This document shows, in pieces, positions 9,701 to 18,248 of a stretch of DNA of 64,000 bases. The notes below the pieces were generated by a model. That model made no database searches, was not told the DNA's origin, and saw nothing but the letters and a program-made list of their open reading frames with translations. Source of the stretch: Granulosicoccus sp965214025. Lineage in GTDB: Bacteria; Pseudomonadota; Gammaproteobacteria; Granulosicoccales; Granulosicoccaceae. The stretch is from positions 1 through 64,000 of the forward strand of contig CBDCAW010000023.1 in the NCBI GenBank assembly GCA_965214025.1. The letters are read 5' to 3'. The position numbers were made by a program, and so were the translations under genes. Within the stretch, counting starts at the first letter, position 1, and each line of letters opens with the position of its first letter.

Positions 9701-9776
9701 GAAGAATTACACCGATGTAAAGCCGGGTGATGTCATCGAGGTGTTCGAACGTACCGAAGTGGCGCGCACACTTTGA
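6705..9776 (+). CDS. infB: Translation initiation factor IF-2
   Basis: GTPase that delivers fMet-tRNA to the 30S subunit. 1023 residues, longer than the E. coli protein (890) because of an extended linker. Order: IF2-N domain (1-about 55); Ala/Glu/Pro-rich linker (about 105-340) that becomes helical and charged (to about 370); Gly/Arg/Lys segment (about 375-415); second IF2-N domain (about 445-495); G domain with G1 GHVDHGKT (532), G3 DTPGH (near 577) and G4 NKMD (near 632); then domains II-IV. A run of nine Gs (7871-7879) lies in the Gly-rich segment. Confidence 0.97.
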   Translation: MAEVTVKQLAQVVGTPVEKLLEQLRDAGVDKAGETDAITDTEKVALLSHLRQSRGESGGDAGTKRIGLRRKRVSELKSDSAGRKKVSVEVRAKRTFVKPQGVNAAPAAEAAPGATPAVNGVARADAPEATAPASPSATSESSEVESKAAESTVAEPESAVSAESEPATAEQTAASVEQTSPSVSATVESQIEAEVQAEMEPVAPASTVPDVADEPAPPADVPATSASTADTEPEPVEPDVEGSASAAARAADESVRAQVEAAAASAVAAEVERAAEQAARAQAEAATPAAPVDPAEVARKQRAAEARLAAEEKARSAAERQAEKQVAATRRQESEENAKRDTERREQERVAAELQRRAAVEAQQAASSTDRGGAGAGRGKDARGRGRGKGGGAGDTRYGRNQLHVAKDKSGRRKGKPRRALPANFEAKHGFERPTAPLVRDVEVPETITVAELGNKMAVKANEVIRAMMGMGVMATINQMLDQDTAILVVEEMGHRAVAMSADDIELALATKVAGEQTGDTAPRAPVVTIMGHVDHGKTSLLDYIRKAKVADGEAGGITQHIGAYQTRTDNGVITFLDTPGHAAFTSMRARGAQATDIVVLVVAADDGAMPQTVEAIQHSKAAGVPIIVAMNKMDKEGVDPERVRSELAQHDVISEEWGGDVQFIPVSAHTGAGIDKLLEAITLQAEVLELSAVPEGKASGVVVEASLDKGRGPVATVLVQNGVLKRGDIFICGPVTGRVRAMFNAAGEAVDEAGPSVPVEVLGLSATPNAGDEMLVAADDRSARELADLRQDKQRDQRLAARQPAKLEDVFAQVKSGEIPTINLLVKADVKGSFEAIRDSLEKLSTDEVSIRIIGGGVGGITESDANLAAASGAILVGFNVRADGAARRLIQEQETELRYYSVIYELIDLVKTMAGGLLAPEVRERIIGNAEVREVFNSPKFGLIAGCMVTDGVVRKEEPIRVLRDNVVIYEGALESLRRFKDDVTNVHMGTECGIGVKNYTDVKPGDVIEVFERTEVARTL
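7871..7879 (+). repeat. Nine-G homopolymer inside infB
   Basis: Encodes Gly-Gly-Gly in the low-complexity linker of IF-2. Loss of one G would shift into a frame that stays open to 8109, deleting the GTPase domain. Confidence 0.85.
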
Positions 9777-10180
9777 GTTCCAGTGATTACCCACGCAGTC
9801 ATCGCGTCGCGGATTTCATCCATCGCGAGCTCTCGGAGCTGATTCGTACCGAGTTGAAGGATCCACGGCTTTCGCCGATGCTGACCGTATCGGCAGTGGA
9901 AGTGAGCCGTGATCTTTCCATCGCGAAGGTGTTTTTCACCGTCATCGATGCCGAAGAACGTGCGGATACGGAGGCGGCACTTGCCAGTGCGGCGGCATTC
10001 CTGCGCAGGAAACTGGCACCGCGGATGAATATACGGGCGGTGCCGGAGTTGCGGTTCAGGTACGACGATTCCACAGCGCACGGTGCCCGCATGTCGGCGT
10101 TGATCGATCAGGCGGTTGCCAGTAACACCACCGATACCGACAGCGGCGAAGATCTGCGAGACAACGGTTCGGAGCGGTAA
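9773..10180 (+). CDS. rbfA: 30S ribosome-binding factor RbfA
   Basis: Cold-shock and 16S rRNA maturation factor. 135 residues, single KH-like fold: RVADFIHRELSELIRTELKDPRL, then VSAVEVSRDLSIAKVFFTV, then LRRKLAPRMNIRAVPELRF, all family hallmarks. The start TTG at 9773 overlaps the infB stop (TTGA), implying translational coupling. A short acidic C-terminal tail follows. Confidence 0.92.
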   Translation: MSSSDYPRSHRVADFIHRELSELIRTELKDPRLSPMLTVSAVEVSRDLSIAKVFFTVIDAEERADTEAALASAAAFLRRKLAPRMNIRAVPELRFRYDDSTAHGARMSALIDQAVASNTTDTDSGEDLRDNGSER

Positions 10181-10181
10181 C

Positions 10182-11138
10182 TTGGGCCGACGTCACAGGC
10201 GCGGCAGGTCGTTACATGGCCTGTTGTTGCTCGACAAGCCGATTGGCGGCAGTTCGAATCACGCCTTGCAGCGCGTCAAGAGGCTGTTCGATGCGCGCAA
10301 GGCCGGGCACACCGGTAGCCTCGATCCGCTGGCCTGCGGTATGTTGCCGATCTGCTTTGGTGAGGCGACCAAGCTCAGCGGATTTCTGCTGGATGCGAAC
10401 AAGGGCTACGAGACCACCCTGAGATTCGGTCAGATCACCGACTCGGCCGACGCCGACGGAGAGATCATCGCCGAAGCTGCGATTCCGGATACTCTCGACA
10501 AAGCGCTGCTGAAACGCATCTGTGCCGGGTTCGAAGGCCCTCAGCTTCAGGTCCCTCCCATGGTGTCCGCCATCAAGATCGATGGCAAGCGACTGTACAC
10601 ACTAGCCCGGGAGGGAAGGACCGTCGACCGCCCACCGCGTGCAGTCCATCTGCATCGGGTTGAATTGCTGGATTTCGACGGCACGTATGCACGACTTTCA
10701 GTCGTGTGTTCCAAGGGAACCTACATTCGCAGCCTGGTGAGTGATATCGGTGAGGCGGTCGGTTGCGGTGCACATGTGACCGCCCTGCGCAGAACCTTCG
10801 TTGCACCCTTCGAACACCGGGTGATGGTGACTTTCGAAGATCTCGAACGGATGGGTTCGAGCGTCGAGCGCGATGCCTGTCTGCTGCCGATGGATGCAGG
10901 GCTGATGCACCTGCCGGGTCTCGTCATCGATGCCGAAGGGGCATTGGCATTCTCGCGGGGGCAGCCGGCACGGGTTTGCCGGGAGATGCCGCCCTTCGCA
11001 GAAGCGGGCCAAACGTGCAGGGTCTACGATGAACAGGAGTTACTGATCGGTCTGGGCAGTCGGGCTTCCGACGACGATGAGGCGCCGTCGCAAGTGAGGC
11101 CGCATCGCGTGCTGCAGCTCGAACCCGAGGTGGCGTAG
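10182..11138 (+). CDS. truB: tRNA pseudouridine-55 synthase TruB
   Basis: Makes the universal pseudouridine at position 55 of tRNA. 318 residues. The start is TTG at 10182, one base after the rbfA stop and seven bases after GGAG. Catalytic motif GHTGSLDPLACGMLP contains the nucleophilic Asp; LDKPIGGSSN and TKLSGFLLDANKGYE are also typical. The C-terminal PUA-like region carries a basic, acidic-tailed extension. Confidence 0.95.
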   Translation: MGRRHRRGRSLHGLLLLDKPIGGSSNHALQRVKRLFDARKAGHTGSLDPLACGMLPICFGEATKLSGFLLDANKGYETTLRFGQITDSADADGEIIAEAAIPDTLDKALLKRICAGFEGPQLQVPPMVSAIKIDGKRLYTLAREGRTVDRPPRAVHLHRVELLDFDGTYARLSVVCSKGTYIRSLVSDIGEAVGCGAHVTALRRTFVAPFEHRVMVTFEDLERMGSSVERDACLLPMDAGLMHLPGLVIDAEGALAFSRGQPARVCREMPPFAEAGQTCRVYDEQELLIGLGSRASDDDEAPSQVRPHRVLQLEPEVA

Positions 11139-11212
11139 CGCCAGCTTCGACGATCTCGGGGCAGGCCCCGCTCCCGGCTCGGATCATCGCCGTGTCTGGG
11201 CCGATCGGGTGA

Positions 11213-11221
11213 TGGTAGAAT
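11213..11221 (+). promoter_or_regulatory. Candidate extended -10 promoter for rpsO-pnp
   Basis: TGGTAGAAT (TGn plus TAGAAT) in the 237-bp truB-rpsO gap, leaving a leader of about 145 nt before rpsO, where S15 autoregulation acts in related bacteria. The -35 (TGTCTG) is poor. Confidence 0.4.
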
Positions 11222-11375
11222 AACGCGATACGAGCAGCTGGCGGCCATGGTCCGGCACTCGTTACCGGCTGGCAGCTCCTGCATTCATTGTCATGGTCGG
11301 CCGCGGCGCCTCGCCGCCCCTTCAGCGCTGTCTCCCGAATCCACTTCACCTGGCCCGACCCGGAGTTTGCATTAC

Positions 11376-11648
11376 ATGTCTTGCCTAAGTCCCGAACAGA
11401 AAGCCACCATCGTCCAGGATCACCAACTCGATCCGAAGGATACTGGTTCACCGGAAGTACAGGTCGCTCTGCTGTCCGCTCGCATCGTCCACCTTACCGA
11501 ACACTTCAAGGCTCACAAGCACGACCACCACTCACGCCGGGGTCTGCTCAGAATGGTCAATCAGCGTCGCAAATTGCTCGACTACCTGCATCGCAAAGAC
11601 GCGCCGCGCTATCAGGGTCTCATCAAGCGACTGGGCCTGCGGCGCTAG
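11376..11648 (+). CDS. rpsO: 30S ribosomal protein S15
   Basis: Primary 16S rRNA-binding protein. 90 residues, full length: LDPKDTGSPEVQVALLSARI, HKHDHHSRRGLLRMVNQRRK and DYLHRKD are S15 signatures. The start is ATG 11376, with GGAG ten bases upstream; longer in-frame starts from 11247 have no support. pnp follows after 62 bp, the usual rpsO-pnp pairing. Confidence 0.96.
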   Translation: MSCLSPEQKATIVQDHQLDPKDTGSPEVQVALLSARIVHLTEHFKAHKHDHHSRRGLLRMVNQRRKLLDYLHRKDAPRYQGLIKRLGLRR

Positions 11649-11710
11649 AAGCTCGCACTCGCTTCGCCCGCCGCGAGCAAGCGTCTCCCCACCGACCTCA
11701 GGAACACTAC

Positions 11711-13816
11711 GTGACCTTACATTCAAAGACATTTCAGTACGGTGCCGAAACCGTCACACTGCAAACCGGTGAAATAGCCCGGCAGGCCAGTGCAGCCATT
11801 GTCGCCAGCATGGGCGATACCGTCGTGCTCGTCACCGCCGTCGGCCGCAAGGAAGCCAACCCGACGCAGAGCTTCTTCCCGCTGACCATCAATTATCAGG
11901 AAAAGACGTACGCCGCGGGCAAGATTCCTGGCGGCTTCTTCAAGCGCGAGGGGCGTCCGTCGGAGGCGGAAACCCTCACGTCCCGCCTGATCGACCGTCC
12001 ATTGCGGCCCTTGTTTCCCAAGGGCTTCATGAACGAGGTTCAAGTCATCGCCACGGTCATGTCGCTCGACGCTGACATTCCGGCCGACATTCCCGCCATG
12101 CTCGGAGCCTCGGCGGCGCTGGCCGTATCCGGCATGCCGTTCGCCGGTCCCATCGGCGGTGCCCGGGTCGGTTTCATCGACGGCAAGTACGTGCTGAATC
12201 CACTGATTTCCCAGATGGCGGAATCGCAGCTCGATCTTGTCGTGGCCGGCACCGCCGATGCCGTGCTGATGGTCGAATCCGAAGCGGCCGAACTGTCCGA
12301 GTCGACCATGCTCGACGCAGTCGTTTTCGGTCATGATCACTTGAAGACGGCGGTCACGGCGATCCAGCAGCTGGCCGAAGAGGTCGGCAACCCGGCGTGG
12401 GACTGGCAGGCGGCAGCGGAGGATGAGTCGCTCAAATCGAAGGTGGCCGATGTGATCACCAGCGATCTGACCGCCGCCTACCAGATTGCCGACAAGATGG
12501 AACGGCAGGAAGCGGTCGGGGCTGCGAAAGACAAGCTCGTCGGTGATCTCGTTGCTACCGATGGGCAAGAAGGCTGGTCGAAGGATCAGGTAAAACGAGC
12601 CTTTGCAAGCCTGGAGAAATCCATCGTGCGCAGTCGTATCATCGATGGTCAGCCGCGCATCGATGGTCGTGATACGAAAACCGTACGTCAGATCACCGTG
12701 CAGACCGGCGTGTTGCCGCGAACACACGGCTCCGCAGTGTTCACACGCGGTGAGACCCAGGCGATCGTCACCGCCACGCTCGGTACCACCCGCGATGCGC
12801 AGATCATCGATGCCCTGTCAGGTGAAATGCGCATGGCGTTCATGCTGCACTATAACTTTCCCCCGTACTCCGTAGGCGAAACCGGCTTCGTCGGTTCGCC
12901 GAAGCGTCGCGAGATCGGTCATGGCAAGCTTGCCAAACGCGGTGTGCAGGCCGTGATGCCCCACGATGATGATTTTCCCTACACCATCCGCGTGGTCTCG
13001 GAAATCACCGAGTCGAACGGGTCGAGCTCCATGGCCTCGGTCTGCGGCACCAGCCTTGCATTGATGGATGCAGGTGTGCCGTTGAAGTCCCCGGTGGCCG
13101 GTATCGCCATGGGTCTGATCAAGGAAGAGGCCGGCTATGCGGTGCTGTCCGACATCCTCGGCGACGAAGATCATCTGGGCGACATGGACTTCAAGGTAGC
13201 GGGTTCCAGCTCCGGCGTCACCGCACTGCAGATGGACATCAAGATCCAGGGCATCACGCGCGAGATCATGGAATCGGCCCTCGAACAGGCTAAGGAAGGG
13301 CGTTTGCATATTCTCGAAGAGATGGCGAAGGTGCTTGATGCCCCACGTGGTGATCTGTCGGAGCACGCACCGCGTTTCATCACCGTGAAGATCAACCCGG
13401 AGAAGATCGCCGCAGTCATCGGCAAGGGCGGTGCGGTCATACGAGCGCTCACCGAGGAGACAGGCGCGACCATCGACATCGGCGACGATGGCCTGATCAA
13501 GATCGCTTCGAGTGACCGTTCGGCCGGTGAAGAGGCCAAGCGCCGTATCGAGCTGATCACGGCGGATATCGAAGTGGGCACGATCTACGAAGGCAAGGTG
13601 CAGAAGATCATGGACTTCGGCGCCTTCGTCAACATCCTGCCGGGCAAGGATGGTCTGGTGCATATCTCGCAGATTTCGGAGCAACGCGTGCAGAACGTGG
13701 CCGACGAGCTCTCGGAAGGTCAGACCGTCAAGGTCAAGGTGCTCGAGGTCGACAAGCAGGGCCGCATTCGCCTGAGCATGAAGGCTGTGGAAGAAGGCGA
13801 GGCGGTTACCGCCTGA
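11711..13816 (+). CDS. pnp: Polyribonucleotide nucleotidyltransferase (PNPase)
   Basis: Phosphorolytic 3'-5' exoribonuclease, core of the RNA degradosome. 701 residues. The start is GTG 11711 with AGGA seven bases upstream; the same frame is open far upstream through rpsO, but this is not coding. Two RNase PH domains (about 1-220 and 310-545), then KH (VIGKGGAVIRALTEETGA, near residue 570) and S1 (about 620-690). A stable hairpin lies 24 bp after the stop. Confidence 0.96.
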   Translation: MTLHSKTFQYGAETVTLQTGEIARQASAAIVASMGDTVVLVTAVGRKEANPTQSFFPLTINYQEKTYAAGKIPGGFFKREGRPSEAETLTSRLIDRPLRPLFPKGFMNEVQVIATVMSLDADIPADIPAMLGASAALAVSGMPFAGPIGGARVGFIDGKYVLNPLISQMAESQLDLVVAGTADAVLMVESEAAELSESTMLDAVVFGHDHLKTAVTAIQQLAEEVGNPAWDWQAAAEDESLKSKVADVITSDLTAAYQIADKMERQEAVGAAKDKLVGDLVATDGQEGWSKDQVKRAFASLEKSIVRSRIIDGQPRIDGRDTKTVRQITVQTGVLPRTHGSAVFTRGETQAIVTATLGTTRDAQIIDALSGEMRMAFMLHYNFPPYSVGETGFVGSPKRREIGHGKLAKRGVQAVMPHDDDFPYTIRVVSEITESNGSSSMASVCGTSLALMDAGVPLKSPVAGIAMGLIKEEAGYAVLSDILGDEDHLGDMDFKVAGSSSGVTALQMDIKIQGITREIMESALEQAKEGRLHILEEMAKVLDAPRGDLSEHAPRFITVKINPEKIAAVIGKGGAVIRALTEETGATIDIGDDGLIKIASSDRSAGEEAKRRIELITADIEVGTIYEGKVQKIMDFGAFVNILPGKDGLVHISQISEQRVQNVADELSEGQTVKVKVLEVDKQGRIRLSMKAVEEGEAVTA

Positions 13817-13839
13817 ACACTGCCAGGCCTGCAGACAGG

Positions 13840-13863
13840 TAGCCCATAGGCAACTATGGGCTA
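13840..13863 (+). terminator. Hairpin at the 3' end of rpsO-pnp
   Basis: Ten-bp perfect stem (13840-13849 with 13854-13863) closed by GCAA, a GNRA tetraloop. Only ATTC follows, so it is more likely a stabilising or Rho-assisted 3' end than a classic intrinsic terminator. Confidence 0.5.
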
Positions 13864-13925
13864 TTCAATTGACGAACAATGATCATGGCGAAATGCAAGG
13901 GTGGTTGAAGATGACGGGTTATCTT

Positions 13926-15164
13926 TCAACGAACCCTCAGTACACGCGATGTCACTCCAAGCGTCAGTAGCAAGGCCAGCAGCATATCGGTGCCCCCGAC
14001 CCCTTCCGAACCGGCGTACCTGTCGCCGCCCGAGCTGGTCGTCGTCATGATATCGTCAATGCCCCGTTCTCTTTCCGAGGCAGTCTGACCGGTGGGTGGC
14101 GCCGTCTCGTAGGGTGGCGGTGAGGGTTGATCGAGTGAGACGAATTGCGTGATCCACGAGCGGTAGAACTCGACGTCACTGTACTGGGAGTAGGCGTAAG
14201 GGACTTCACATTCATCCGCGAAACCGCCGCTGACCACTCCGATCAACTGCTGTTTCCCTGCGGCTTTCCGATACAGGGGGCCGCCGCTGTCGCCGTAGCA
14301 AGCATCCACTTCACCGCTTGCAAAGCCGGCGCAGAGTTGATCTGCGTACACGGCACCATCGAAATAGTAGGCAAGCTCCTTGTTGCATTTTTGGCGCGAC
14401 ACCAGTGGCACGGTGCCTTCACGCAACCTTGGATCATACTTCGGCCTTTCGAGGTTGCGCGTATCCACCATCCCCCAGCCGACCACGGTGGCGGAGGTGC
14501 CTGAGCCTGCCAGTTCTTCAGCGTCGGTGTCGGCCAGCGAGGCAGGTGCCACCGACACCTCGTTGGCCAGTTCGAGCAAGGCGATGTCACCTTCGCTGTC
14601 GCTCGGACTACCCCATGCGCCCTCCGTTATGTAACCCCAGTTTTCATTCACGATGATATTGGTCACCACCCGTTCATCGACTGCCGTGTCGGTAGACAAG
14701 TCATCGATACCGACGACCACCCGCAGGCTATCAGGGCTGACCGAGGGGGGGCCGTACTTGGCCACACAGTGCGCCGCCGTGAGCACCCAGCGGGGTGCGA
14801 TCACGGTACCCGCACAGAACTGTCGGGAGAACAGCTGCCCTGGGCTGTTGCCACCATCGGCCCTAACCAACGCGACAGTGGCCGGCCAGGAATCCGGTGT
14901 GGCCACATCGCCACCGACCACTCGTGCCTGCGGTGCCGCCAATTTTGCCTCGGCGTCAGCAGATGCCTGCAATTCGGAGGCGAACAACCCGAGCGCGATC
15001 AGAATCATCGGTACGTGGCAGACGAGCCTCGGTCGATCGGGTAGGGATCTGCGCGGAGACTGTATATGCCCTGAAGACGTGAAGGAAGTCGGACGAAAGT
15101 TGATATCGTCGCTACGGAGGACGGACAGGTACCCTTGGAGTAGTGTTCCGATGATCGATCGCAT
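13926..15164 (-). CDS. Secreted trypsin-like serine protease with GlyGly-CTERM-like anchor
   Basis: Chymotrypsin-fold (S1) endopeptidase, exported. The catalytic triad is visible: His in LTAAHC, Asp in GDIALLEL, Ser in CYGDSGGPLY; the mature N-terminus resembles RVVGGDVATPDSWP. Cysteines pair as in trypsin. After the protease domain comes a Pro/Ser/Thr-rich stretch and a tail GVGGTDMLLALLLTLGVTSR, ending in basic residues: a GlyGly-CTERM-type signal, processed by rhombosortase and anchored on the cell surface in other species. Start uncertain: ATG 15164 has GAGG upstream and gives 412 residues with a long n-region; ATG 15008 (MILIALGLFASELQASA) gives a compact signal peptide but no ribosome site. 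Confidence 0.88.
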   Translation of the reverse strand: MRSIIGTLLQGYLSVLRSDDINFRPTSFTSSGHIQSPRRSLPDRPRLVCHVPMILIALGLFASELQASADAEAKLAAPQARVVGGDVATPDSWPATVALVRADGGNSPGQLFSRQFCAGTVIAPRWVLTAAHCVAKYGPPSVSPDSLRVVVGIDDLSTDTAVDERVVTNIIVNENWGYITEGAWGSPSDSEGDIALLELANEVSVAPASLADTDAEELAGSGTSATVVGWGMVDTRNLERPKYDPRLREGTVPLVSRQKCNKELAYYFDGAVYADQLCAGFASGEVDACYGDSGGPLYRKAAGKQQLIGVVSGGFADECEVPYAYSQYSDVEFYRSWITQFVSLDQPSPPPYETAPPTGQTASERERGIDDIMTTTSSGGDRYAGSEGVGGTDMLLALLLTLGVTSRVLRVR

Positions 15165-15294
15165 GAGAAAGATGCCTCAATGTGCGCAAGAGCCGTACGA
15201 GCAACATAGAGCACTCAGGCGATATGGTTCATGACCAGACGGATCGGTCGCCAAATTTGGCAGGTCTCGTCGACAATTGGCCCATCGATGACCA

Positions 15295-17067
15295 CTACAT
15301 CCGCTCAGGCGCCCGGATGCCGAGTACAGCGAGGCCGGTGGCCAGGGTACGAGCGGTCAAGCGGCACAGGGCGAGGCGGCTGAGTCGTGTAGCCTCGGTC
15401 GGTGGGTCGAGCACCGGGCAGGTGGCATAGAAGGTGGAAAAGGCGGTAGCGAGTTCGAACAGCCAGGTGGCCAGGCGATGGAACAGCAGGGTTCGCGAAA
15501 CGTCCGCGACGACGTCGGGGAAGCTCAGCAACCGCATCGCCAGTGCACGCTCGGCACCGGTGTCGAGTTGCAGGGCGCCGGTGTCCATCTGTTCGAGGCT
15601 CACACCCTTGCCATCGACGGCCTTGCGCAGTATCGACTGGATGCGTGCGTGGGCGTACTGCAAGTAGGGTGCGGTGTTGCCTTCCAGTGCCAACATACGG
15701 TCGAAATCGAACACGTAGTCGCGGGTGCGCTCGTTGGCGAGGTCGGCATACTTGATCGCACCGATACCGACAGCTGACGCTACCTCCCGGCGCGCCCGTT
15801 CATCCAGGTCCGGGTTCTTGGCCTCGATGGTGGCAGCGGCGCGAGCCACCGCTTCGTCGAGCAGGGCGGCCAGACGCACGGTGTCGCCGGCGCGGCTCTT
15901 GAACATCTTGCCATCGGCACCGAGTATGGATCCGAATGCGATGTGCTCGGCGCTCGCGGGCGGAATCAGCCAGCCGGCCATGCGACCGGCGGCATAGATC
16001 ATCTGCAGGTGCTGGCTCTGTGGCGAACCGACCACGTACAGCAGCCGATCGGCGTGGGTTTCGGTGGTGCGCTCACGTAGCGCGGCGAGGTCGGTGGCGG
16101 CATAGCCGTAGCCGCCGCCTCGCTTGCGCACGATCAGCGGCAGGGGCTGGCCATCGCGGTTGCTGAAGCCTGGCGGGAACAGGCATTCGGCACCGTCACT
16201 CTGTTCGATCAGCCCTTTCTCGGTCAGCTCTGCAAGCGTCGGCTCGAGACTGTCGTTGTAGGTGCTTTCGCCGGCGAATTCGCTGCCGTCGAGGCGCAGG
16301 TCCAACTGTTCGTAGACGCTGATGAAGTAACGTTGTGATTGCTCGATCAGCAACGTCCATAGCCTGCGGGTTTCCGCATCGCCCGACTGCAGTGCCACCA
16401 CGCGTGCCCGAGCCCGTTCCTGAAAGGCCTCCGAGGCGGTGGCTTTCTCATGGGCCGCGCGGTAGAAGCCGTTCAGGTCGCCCTGCGAAAGCTCGTCACT
16501 GGCTTCGGCCTCGCCGATGTCCAGCAGATGCTCGATCAGCTTGCCGAACGGGGTGCCCCAGTCGCCGATGTGGTTGCGGCGCAACACGGTGTGGCCCTGC
16601 CATTCGAGCAGACGCACACAGGCATCACCGATGATCGTGGACCGCAGGTGCCCCACATGCATCTCCTTGGCGACATTCGGTGCGGAGTAGTCGACGACGA
16701 TGGTCTGCGGATCCGAGGCAGGGACGCCGAGCCGCTCGTCCTGCCGTTGCCGATCGAGCAGCCTGGCCAGGGCCGAGTTTTTCAGTGTGATGTTGATGAA
16801 GCCGGGCCCGGCCAGCTCGGTGCTCTCGATCAGCTCGCTGCCACCGAGGTGGGGCAGCACGGCCGCCGCGATATCGCGTGGCTTGCGCCTGAGCTCCCGG
16901 GCCAGCGACATCGCCGCATCGGACTGGAAATCAGCATGCTTGCTGGTGTGCAATTGTGGATCGGGAATGGTTTCCGGAGCGTGACCCTGCAGCTCGGCGA
17001 GCATGGCGGCGAAGGCATCACCCAGCTCGCCACGCAGGCGCTGTTCGAGACTGATCACTAGGGGCAC
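15295..17067 (-). CDS. argS: Arginyl-tRNA synthetase
   Basis: Class I synthetase charging tRNA-Arg. 590 residues. N-terminal Add1 domain; HIGH-type motif HVGH in APNVAKEMHVGHLRST; KMSKS-type loop present as KMFKSR; C-terminal DALR anticodon-binding domain. Start GTG 17067 with AGAAGAG upstream; GTG 17058 is an alternative. Divergent from the MBL gene, 97 bp apart. Confidence 0.95.
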   Translation of the reverse strand: MPLVISLEQRLRGELGDAFAAMLAELQGHAPETIPDPQLHTSKHADFQSDAAMSLARELRRKPRDIAAAVLPHLGGSELIESTELAGPGFINITLKNSALARLLDRQRQDERLGVPASDPQTIVVDYSAPNVAKEMHVGHLRSTIIGDACVRLLEWQGHTVLRRNHIGDWGTPFGKLIEHLLDIGEAEASDELSQGDLNGFYRAAHEKATASEAFQERARARVVALQSGDAETRRLWTLLIEQSQRYFISVYEQLDLRLDGSEFAGESTYNDSLEPTLAELTEKGLIEQSDGAECLFPPGFSNRDGQPLPLIVRKRGGGYGYAATDLAALRERTTETHADRLLYVVGSPQSQHLQMIYAAGRMAGWLIPPASAEHIAFGSILGADGKMFKSRAGDTVRLAALLDEAVARAAATIEAKNPDLDERARREVASAVGIGAIKYADLANERTRDYVFDFDRMLALEGNTAPYLQYAHARIQSILRKAVDGKGVSLEQMDTGALQLDTGAERALAMRLLSFPDVVADVSRTLLFHRLATWLFELATAFSTFYATCPVLDPPTEATRLSRLALCRLTARTLATGLAVLGIRAPERM

Positions 17068-17164
17068 GGGGCTCTTCTGGGTTGGTTGAGGATTGGCTGT
17101 CTGATCATCTGCGAATTATACGGCCAACGCCAGTCCGACCACGATCCATGCGACGATTGCGGGC

Positions 17165-18052
17165 ATGATCAGTCACCGAATCTTCACCCTGTTGGGTACC
17201 GGCTCCTCCGGTGGCGTACCTCGAGTCGGTAATGACTGGGGCCTGTGTGACCCCGCCAATCCAAAGAACCGGCGGCGGCGTTGCGCGCTGCTCGTCGAGC
17301 AGTTCGAGTCTGGCCCGAACGTGCCTGCTCCTTACGCCTCTCGACAGAGGGTGCCCGACCCGGAGGTACGATCACACGGGCAAGCGATCAGCGGTGCCGG
17401 CAAGACAACAGTGCTGGTGGATGCCGGCGCCGACATGCGCGAGCAGTTGCTCTCCGCCGGGGTGCGATCGCTGGAAGGTGTGGTGCTGACGCATGCGCAT
17501 GCCGATCACGTTCACGGGCTCGATGATCTTCGGCAGCTGGCGATCAACCTGCGCCGCAGCATCGATGTGTATGTCGATGAGCCGACGGCGGCGCGTGTGA
17601 TGACCACGTTCGGCTATTGCTTTGCGCAGGCACCGGGCAGCAGCTATCCAGCCTTCTGCACCGAGCACCGCATAGAACACCCGACCCGCTTCGACATCGA
17701 AGGTCCGGGTGGTGCGATACCGGTGCAGACCCTGATGGCCGAGCATGGCGACATCACCGCCCTCGGCCTGCGTATCGGCGACGTGGTGTACCTGCCGGAC
17801 ATCAAGCGTATTCACGATGCACACAGTGAGCAACTGCTGCAAGGCGTTAGCACGTTGATCATCGATGCCCTGCGTCACTCCCCGCATCCCACGCACCTGA
17901 ACCTGGCAGAATCGCTGGCGTTCATCGAGCAGGTGGCGCCGGCGCGCGCGATCCTCACGAACATGCATTGCGACATGGATTACGACACGCTCTGTCGCGA
18001 GCTGCCCGTGTCGGTAGAGCCTGGCTTCGACGGCATGATCATCGAGTGTTGA
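17165..18052 (+). CDS. MBL-fold metallo-hydrolase, PhnP/RNase Z-like
   Basis: Predicted zinc phosphodiesterase, 295 residues. Signature TLLGTGSSGGVPR at the N-terminus; metal motif THAHADHVHGLDDLR (HxHxDH); later ligands in MAEHG, YLPDIK, DALRHSPHPTHLN and NMHCDMDY. This is the pattern of PhnP-like cyclic phosphodiesterases often annotated only as MBL hydrolases. An insertion of about 35 residues (ESGPNVPAPYASRQRV and onward, about residues 45-80) separates the first strand from the usual VLVDAGADMREQLL. Substrate unknown; no phosphonate genes nearby. Confidence 0.82.
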   Translation: MISHRIFTLLGTGSSGGVPRVGNDWGLCDPANPKNRRRRCALLVEQFESGPNVPAPYASRQRVPDPEVRSHGQAISGAGKTTVLVDAGADMREQLLSAGVRSLEGVVLTHAHADHVHGLDDLRQLAINLRRSIDVYVDEPTAARVMTTFGYCFAQAPGSSYPAFCTEHRIEHPTRFDIEGPGGAIPVQTLMAEHGDITALGLRIGDVVYLPDIKRIHDAHSEQLLQGVSTLIIDALRHSPHPTHLNLAESLAFIEQVAPARAILTNMHCDMDYDTLCRELPVSVEPGFDGMIIEC

Positions 18053-18248
18053 CGCCTACTTTTTACATCGGCCATCGACTTGCAGCTGAAGCCCCGGTAG
18101 TTTTATTCCAGTCTATTCTTACCATTCGGCGTAAAGGCATGCACAGGCAGGTTTCAGTTTCCAGACTCGCATCGATGGCTCCGGTGTTGAGGCCAGCCAG
18201 GGCAGGTGTCGACGGTGACGACGCCACGGGAAAGCTGATTCAGCCCGG

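Noticed and set aside
11288..11710. Upstream in-frame extension of pnp through rpsO
   Set aside because: PNPase begins at MTLHSKTFQYG with its own ribosome site; the extension overlaps rpsO in another frame.
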